Positions 23,134 through 26,980 of a stretch of 26,980 nt of DNA are shown piece by piece. The translations under genes were made by a program, and so were the position numbers. Source of the stretch: CAYUUP01 sp964447925 (GTDB taxonomy: Bacteria; Bacillota; Clostridia; Oscillospirales; Oscillospiraceae); the NCBI GenBank assembly GCA_964447925.1, contig CAYUUP010000009.1, forward strand, positions 1 to 26,980. The letters run 5' to 3'. The notes below the pieces were generated by a model, which saw nothing but the letters and a program-made list of their open reading frames with translations, ran no database searches and was not told the origin of the DNA. The stretch's first letter is position 1. Every line of letters begins with the position of its first letter.

Positions 23134-25701
23134 TCACCCCTCCCAGCCGCACACCATTCGACCGGACACAGCGTCCAGCCACAGCCCCAGTCCGGGAGTC
23201 TCCCAGACATGAAGGATCTTCATCAGTTCCGGGCTTTCCGGGCACAGCTCCAGGAACCGGTCGGGGCAACTCTCCAGCAGCTCCGGGCGGTAGATGACAG
23301 TCTTTCGGTTGTTCCATATCGCGCCGTAGACGATTTCCGCCTCCACCAAATCCTGGAACATATGGCTTCCGTAGCTCAATTCGGGCTGATAGCCTGCCCG
23401 GTCATCAGATACCTCGCAAACAGCGGAAAATCCAGCGATATCGCCAAAAATCACCGGAACCCCCAGTTCCGGCGAGGAGGTGCCGATACGTCCCGGTGCC
23501 AATAGCAGCAGATCTTTTTCGCTGTCCCGGCAGGCCCGCTGCACCGTGCCGATGGCCCGGGCCACGTCAAATTTCTTGTTATAGGGATGGTTATAGTAGG
23601 CCACCGGATCCACCTGTACCACCAGCCCGATGTCCCTGTGACCAGAGCGGCCCATGGAGGAGTCCCGCAGATCAAAGAGTACCTCCCGAAATTTCAGGGC
23701 GGAGAGATCCACCTTCTCCCCTTTGCGGCCCAGATACAGGGGACGGCATTGGAGGAGATTCACCTCAAAGCTGCCGTCCTCGTCCAGATTGACGGTGTAC
23801 TCGATGTCCACCGGGTAATTATAGACCCGTTCCAACGTCTGAAGCAGCTGCTGCATCAGCTGGATGAAATCCCGGTTTTCCAGCAGCCCCTGGCAGCTGG
23901 CGAACCACACCGGCCGTGGACGGCCCAGCTGCCGCAGACGGTTTTCCGCCTCATAATCCCGCTCCAGCACCGTGTTTTTGTACCAGTCCGGCAGCAGAGG
24001 CAGCAGCTCATCCAGCCGCAGGGCACTCTGGCGGTTTTCCCGGATGTCCAGCACATCCACCATCCGTTGGGAGAAGCGGTGCTTTTCCGCCGCCGTGGTG
24101 TGACCGGTGACGGCAGGCCGGTCAAGATTTGCCAGCCGGGGATAATCTGCCCCGGTGCGGTCCACCGCACGGGTACCCAACCCCATCACAAGGCGGAGCA
24201 TCCCGGCGGAGGGATCCATGTCAGGCTGCCACTGATAGGCGCTGTGGCTGTAGCCCACTCCGGCGGCAGCGGGCATGAAATATTGGCCATAATAGGAACC
24301 GGATACCCGCTGTACCAGCACCGCCATCTGCTCGTCCTGCTGCTCCAGCCCGTGGAGCCGACGGTATTCCAGGGCGGAGTAATCCATGACGCTGGCATAA
24401 ACCCGGCGGACGGCCTGCTCCAGCTCCGCCAGCCGCTCCTGGGGGGAACCCTGGTTGACGCAGAAGACGGACTCATATTTCCCAGCAAAGGCGTTGCCGA
24501 AGCCGTCCTCCAAAAAGCTGGAGGAGCGGACAATGATGGGACTCTGGCCAAAATATTCCAGCATGGAGAGGAACTGCGCCCGGAGCTTCTCCGGGAACTC
24601 CCCCTCCAGCAGCCGGGTTTGAAGCTCCTCTGCAAGGGAGAAATAACCCTCGGCGGTGCGCTGGCGGATGCGGAGCCGCCAGCAGTCATTGAAGACAATG
24701 TAGGTATAGAATACATCGGATCCGATATAAAAGGAGTCGTGGGGTTCGCAGCGTTCCTGATAGGTGGGCAGTTCCGTCTCCGCAATGCGCCGGGCCAGCA
24801 GCATACCGCAGGCCTTGCCGCCAATGGCCCCGCTGCCAATCATCCGGTCACGGAGCATGAAGTAGTCCGCTGCCTGGAAATACCGCCGCACCAGCGCCTT
24901 CAGCCGGACATCCTTGGTCATGGTGCTGTCGATAATCAGCTCCTCTGTCTCCGGGGAGAAGCGACCCTGCTGATATTCCAGCCGGGCAGCGCTGAAGAAG
25001 CGGTCGTAGCTGTCAAAGTTCTGATCGTGGCTCCTGCCGCCCCGGTGGAGGGTGCGGTAATAGCGGCTCATGCCCACCCCGTCCCCTACCGGGGAAAAAC
25101 TGCCGCTCTGCCGGTTCCAGCAGTGGGGCAGGAACATCCGGGGGGAGGTACGCTCCCAGACCTTCAGGGGGTGGAAATAGAGCCGCTCCCCCTCGGCGCA
25201 GATATCCAGCAGCAGTTGGGTAGTGTCCCGGATGCGGCCCACAGCGTCAAAGGAGTGCCGCCCCCGCATCAGGGGGAAGTAGGCCACCGTATCCAGTTCA
25301 AAGAGATAGGGGCAGGTGACCCGGAAGAAATTCCCCATCATCAGGTCGGTATACCAGACAGACTGCAGCTCCGAGAGGCAGTCAAAGACGTAAAAGGCGC
25401 CCCGCCCCTTCCGGGTGATCTCGTCGTGGATGGCTACAGTGAAGGCCTCGAAGCCGCTATCCGGGTCGAACTCCCGCACCTCCACCCCGGTAAGGTCATC
25501 CAGCAGGGGCGGATGCTGGGCGAAGCGGATATAGGTGACGCTGCGGCCATCGGCCACCGCCTGACGGACGAAGGGGCCCGCCACCAGTCGAAATTCATCC
25601 AGGGCGGATATTTGCCAGACAACGTTATCCCCCAGCCGGATATTGTCCAGCAGGCTGTCCAGCGGCGGGATGCCGCTGGGGATCCGGTCAAAGGCCGCCA
25701 T
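23134..25701 (-). CDS. PEP/pyruvate-binding ATP-grasp protein with a degenerate KaiC-like N-terminus
   Basis: 855 residues. The N-terminus starts like KaiC/RadA ATPases (IPSGIPPLDSLLDNIRLGDN, residues 7-26), but where the P-loop should be it reads VVWQISALDEFRLVAGPF, so nucleotide binding there is probably lost. From about residue 287 to 655 comes the PEP synthase/PPDK-type ATP-grasp domain: GSGAIGGKACGM (289-300), IIVRSSSFLEDGFGNAFAGK (from 389), and DIEYTVNLDEDGSFEVNLLQ then CRPL (Arg653). The phosphohistidine swivel and PEP-binding barrel of PEP synthase are absent. In their place is a C-terminal domain with APGRIGTSSPELGVPVIFGD and SYGSHMFQDLVEAE, seen in a family of stand-alone PEP/pyruvate-binding proteins. 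It overlaps ridA by 14 nt with no separate ribosome binding site, so it is translated by coupling. Biochemical function unknown. Confidence 0.85.
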   Translation of the reverse strand: MAAFDRIPSGIPPLDSLLDNIRLGDNVVWQISALDEFRLVAGPFVRQAVADGRSVTYIRFAQHPPLLDDLTGVEVREFDPDSGFEAFTVAIHDEITRKGRGAFYVFDCLSELQSVWYTDLMMGNFFRVTCPYLFELDTVAYFPLMRGRHSFDAVGRIRDTTQLLLDICAEGERLYFHPLKVWERTSPRMFLPHCWNRQSGSFSPVGDGVGMSRYYRTLHRGGRSHDQNFDSYDRFFSAARLEYQQGRFSPETEELIIDSTMTKDVRLKALVRRYFQAADYFMLRDRMIGSGAIGGKACGMLLARRIAETELPTYQERCEPHDSFYIGSDVFYTYIVFNDCWRLRIRQRTAEGYFSLAEELQTRLLEGEFPEKLRAQFLSMLEYFGQSPIIVRSSSFLEDGFGNAFAGKYESVFCVNQGSPQERLAELEQAVRRVYASVMDYSALEYRRLHGLEQQDEQMAVLVQRVSGSYYGQYFMPAAAGVGYSHSAYQWQPDMDPSAGMLRLVMGLGTRAVDRTGADYPRLANLDRPAVTGHTTAAEKHRFSQRMVDVLDIRENRQSALRLDELLPLLPDWYKNTVLERDYEAENRLRQLGRPRPVWFASCQGLLENRDFIQLMQQLLQTLERVYNYPVDIEYTVNLDEDGSFEVNLLQCRPLYLGRKGEKVDLSALKFREVLFDLRDSSMGRSGHRDIGLVVQVDPVAYYNHPYNKKFDVARAIGTVQRACRDSEKDLLLLAPGRIGTSSPELGVPVIFGDIAGFSAVCEVSDDRAGYQPELSYGSHMFQDLVEAEIVYGAIWNNRKTVIYRPELLESCPDRFLELCPESPELMKILHVWETPGLGLWLDAVSGRMVCGWEG

Positions 25702-26077
25702 CGGAGCAGATGCACTCGATCTCCACCCGGGCGCCCTTGGGCAGCGCTGCCACCTGGACAGCAGAGCGGGCGGGATATGGCTGCTTAAAATATCCGGCGT
25801 AGACCTCGTTCACCGCGTTGAAGTCGGCAATATCCGCCAGAAAGACGGTGGTTTTTAGGACGTTGCTAAAGGTCAGTCCGGCGGCCTCCAGCACAGCCCC
25901 GATGTTGCGAAAGACCTGATGGGTCTGAGCCGCGATATCGCCCTCCACCAGTGCGCCGGTGGCCGGATCCAGGGGGATCTGGCCGGAGGTCAGGATGAGA
26001 TCGCCCATCCGGATGGCCTGGGAATAGGGCCCCACAGCGGCTGGGGCGTTTTCGGTGTGGATGACGTTCTTATTCAT
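25688..26077 (-). CDS. RidA-family enamine/imine deaminase
   Basis: 129 residues, normal for the YjgF/YER057c/UK114 family. These small trimeric cytosolic proteins hydrolyse reactive 2-aminoacrylate and related enamines released by PLP enzymes. Family motifs: APAAVGPYSQAIRMGDLILT, SGQIPLDP, TVFLADIADFNAVNEVYAGY, and PARSAVQVAALPKGARVEIE with the substrate-binding Arg and the conserved C-terminal Glu. The frame is open upstream, but the ATG at 26077 gives the standard N-terminus (MNKNVIHTENAPAAVG), with a modest ribosome binding site GGGAAG 7 nt away. A promoter -10 lies at 26115-26120. Overlap with the PEP-binding-domain gene suggests linked function or coupled expression. Specific paralogue (RidA versus TdcF-like) cannot be decided. 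Confidence 0.93.
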   Translation of the reverse strand: MNKNVIHTENAPAAVGPYSQAIRMGDLILTSGQIPLDPATGALVEGDIAAQTHQVFRNIGAVLEAAGLTFSNVLKTTVFLADIADFNAVNEVYAGYFKQPYPARSAVQVAALPKGARVEIECICSDGGL

Positions 26078-26114
26078 GGTAATACTTCCCTTCCTGCCCG
26101 CAGGCGTTTTTACC

Positions 26115-26120
26115 ATTATA
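26115..26120 (-). promoter_or_regulatory. Probable -10 box for ridA
   Basis: A perfect TATAAT on the minus strand, 37 nt upstream of the ridA ATG. The -35 region at the right distance (TGGTAT) is poor, so the promoter may depend on an activator or be weak. It lies just after the terminator of the HTH gene, which supports it as the start of a new transcript. Confidence 0.55.
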
Positions 26121-26176
26121 CACGAAACGGCAGGGGAATACCAGAGCTATTTTCCCCGCGCCGGCTCCCTGACGGT

Positions 26177-26203
26177 AAAAAAGAACGCCCCGAAGGACGT
26201 TCT
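26177..26203 (-). terminator. Intrinsic terminator after the HTH gene
   Basis: On the minus strand GAACGTCC-TTCG-GGGCGTTC (26202-26183), an 8-bp stem with one G-U pair and a UUCG tetraloop, followed by TTTTTT (26182-26177). It begins 4 nt after the stop codon of the HTH gene. A textbook terminator. Confidence 0.93.
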
Positions 26204-26206
26204 CGT

Positions 26207-26566
26207 TTACCCGCTCTCCGCCGTCTCCCGCAGCAGCTCCTCTGCCGGTACGCCGTAGAGCCGGGCCAGGGCCATCAAATTGGAGGTGCTGGGGTCGGCG
26301 GAGCCGTTTTCCCACTTGGACACCGCCTGACGGCTGACGCCGATGGACTCCGCCACGAACTCCTGCGTCATTTTGCATCGGATCCGGTGCGCCTTCAGCA
26401 CCTCGCCCAGGGAGTGCTTCAGTTTCCGCTTCTCCTGCCGCACCTCCCCGGTGCGGAGATACTTCCGCAGCGCCCGGATAATTAAGATCAGTATCACCAG
26501 CCACAGGACGAACATCCCAAGTCCCAGGAACAGGGTGAGAAAAAACGGAATCGTTGCTATGCTCAT
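26207..26566 (-). CDS. Membrane-anchored Xre-type HTH protein
   Basis: 119 residues. The N-terminus is one long hydrophobic membrane segment (about residues 5-32, IPFFLTLFLGLGMFVLWLVI then LILIIRALRK), followed by a basic juxtamembrane stretch. The C-terminal half is a Cro/CI helix-turn-helix (about 52-112: LGEVLKAHRIRCKMTQEFVA, ESIGVSRQAVSKWENGSADP, YGVPAEELLRE). The DNA-binding domain would lie on the cytoplasmic side with the protein tethered to the membrane; there is almost no extracytoplasmic part, so it is unlikely to sense an external ligand directly. AAAGGAGG lies 11 nt before the ATG. It follows birA on the same strand and ends in a strong terminator. A GTTGCGC inverted repeat upstream is a candidate operator. 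Targets unknown. Confidence 0.85.
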   Translation of the reverse strand: MSIATIPFFLTLFLGLGMFVLWLVILILIIRALRKYLRTGEVRQEKRKLKHSLGEVLKAHRIRCKMTQEFVAESIGVSRQAVSKWENGSADPSTSNLMALARLYGVPAEELLRETAESG

Positions 26567-26621
26567 CGTAATCAGGCCCTCCTTTCTGTTCGGATGGCCA
26601 TATTTTATCGGAGAATGGCCG

Positions 26622-26646
26622 GTTGCGCCACCAACTATCGCGCAAC
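26622..26646. promoter_or_regulatory. Inverted repeat upstream of the HTH gene, candidate operator
   Basis: GTTGCGC (26622-26628) and GCGCAAC (26640-26646) are perfect inverted complements separated by 11 bp, about 55-80 bp upstream of the HTH gene start. A TAAAAT sequence between the repeat and the gene may be its -10 box, but no good -35 is seen. Autoregulatory binding by the HTH protein is a guess from position. Confidence 0.4.
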
Positions 26647-26671
26647 TTTGGAAAATTTGACGGAAATTTTC

Positions 26672-26980
26672 TCAGATATAGCCCAGCAGCCCCCGGACGG
26701 AGACCTCTCCGGCGGTAAGCGTTTCGGTGGAACCGTCCTCCCTGCGGAGGACCAGGCCGAAGTCGTTGTCGATGCCGACAGCGGCGGCGGTATATTCCCG
26801 TCCCGGCAGAAGCACCCGCACCTCCCTGCCCACCGTCAGACAGTCCCGGCGGTAGCGGGCCAGATAGTCCCCGGAGGTATCGGGGAAAGCGGCATACATC
26901 CTGTCCAGCGCGTTCAGCAGTTCCGCCGCCAGCCTTGCCCGGCAGACGGACTTTCCTGTGACCATGGCGATGGAACCGGC
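26672..26980 (-). CDS. birA: Biotin-[acetyl-CoA-carboxylase] ligase, C-terminal end only
   Basis: 103 codons, open to the window edge; the catalytic domain and the start lie outside. The visible part matches the end of biotin protein ligase: the stretch AGSIAMVTGKSVCRARLAAE before the helical segment LLNALDRMYAAF, then YRRDCLTVGREVRVLLPGRE, and the SH3-like C-terminal domain ending with VGIDNDFGLVLRREDGS, LTAGEVSVRG and LLGYI. The enzyme attaches biotin to carboxylases and in some bacteria also represses biotin genes; whether this one has the N-terminal HTH cannot be seen. The ATG at 26965 is internal and not the start. Moderately high confidence because only the less conserved C-terminus is visible. 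Confidence 0.82.
   Translation of the reverse strand, partial: AGSIAMVTGKSVCRARLAAELLNALDRMYAAFPDTSGDYLARYRRDCLTVGREVRVLLPGREYTAAAVGIDNDFGLVLRREDGSTETLTAGEVSVRGLLGYI

Noticed and set aside
23587..25788. 733-codon plus-strand open frame
   Set aside because: Antisense shadow of the PEP-binding-domain gene, whose family motifs are clear on the other strand.
1..26980. CRISPR arrays, tRNA or rRNA genes, transposase genes, prophage genes
   Set aside because: No regularly spaced repeats, cloverleaf-like sequences, rRNA-like stretches or mobile-element proteins were found on either strand.

Overview
The window looks like a chromosomal segment from a GC-rich gut-type Clostridia, most likely Oscillospiraceae (Flavonifractor/Oscillibacter/Lawsonibacter-like). 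This is an inference from gene content (AddAB, RNase M5, split transketolase, CIRCE-controlled htpG), clean sigma-A-type promoters, AAAGGAGG ribosome binding sites and high-GC coding sequence. Most of the segment is housekeeping DNA. I see no tRNA, rRNA, CRISPR, prophage or insertion sequence.

Layout. 1-2413 (minus): an Xre-type regulator followed by lepA (EF-4, its 3' end outside the window), driven by one promoter. 2488-5356 (plus): mobA, then htpG under a strong promoter overlapped by a CIRCE operator and closed by an intrinsic terminator. 5383-8266 (minus): a methionine-type ABC importer operon in the order leader peptide - metQ - metN - metI. 8393-10821 (plus): a large secreted lipoprotein with a tannase/esterase-like alpha/beta-hydrolase fold, followed by a perfect REP-like palindrome. 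10960-14269 (minus): a GNAT acetyltransferase remnant, galM, a HIT protein, holA and rnmV. 14338-16199 (minus): a two-subunit transketolase with its own promoter. 16241-23094 (minus): the addB-addA recombination nuclease. 23134-26120 (minus): ridA overlapping a large PEP/pyruvate-binding (ATP-grasp) protein. 26177-26980 (minus): the C-terminal end of birA followed by a small membrane-anchored HTH protein and a terminator.

The most unusual part is the met operon. The MetQ lipoprotein is circularly permuted. After a normal signal peptide and lipobox it begins with what is normally the C-terminal half (TIAIPNDTTNEAR...) and ends with what is normally the N-terminal half (TISVAASPTPHAEIL...SLDAI), joined by a short linker. 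MetN lacks the C-terminal NIL methionine-sensing domain. Upstream there is no SAM riboswitch or T-box that I can see. Instead there is a strong promoter, a 37-residue leader ORF with an excellent Shine-Dalgarno and a tandem Cys-Cys near its end, and an intrinsic terminator whose 5' arm is perfectly complementary over 10 nt to a segment inside the leader ORF. That layout fits an attenuator. Together these suggest a sulfur amino acid importer that has been rewired in both structure and regulation.

Other points of interest are the pseudo-KaiC/ATP-grasp fusion overlapping ridA, the Gly/Asp-rich insert in the esterase lipoprotein, the plus-strand terminator or operator palindrome in the xre leader, and the GNAT remnant whose stop codon still overlaps the galM start.
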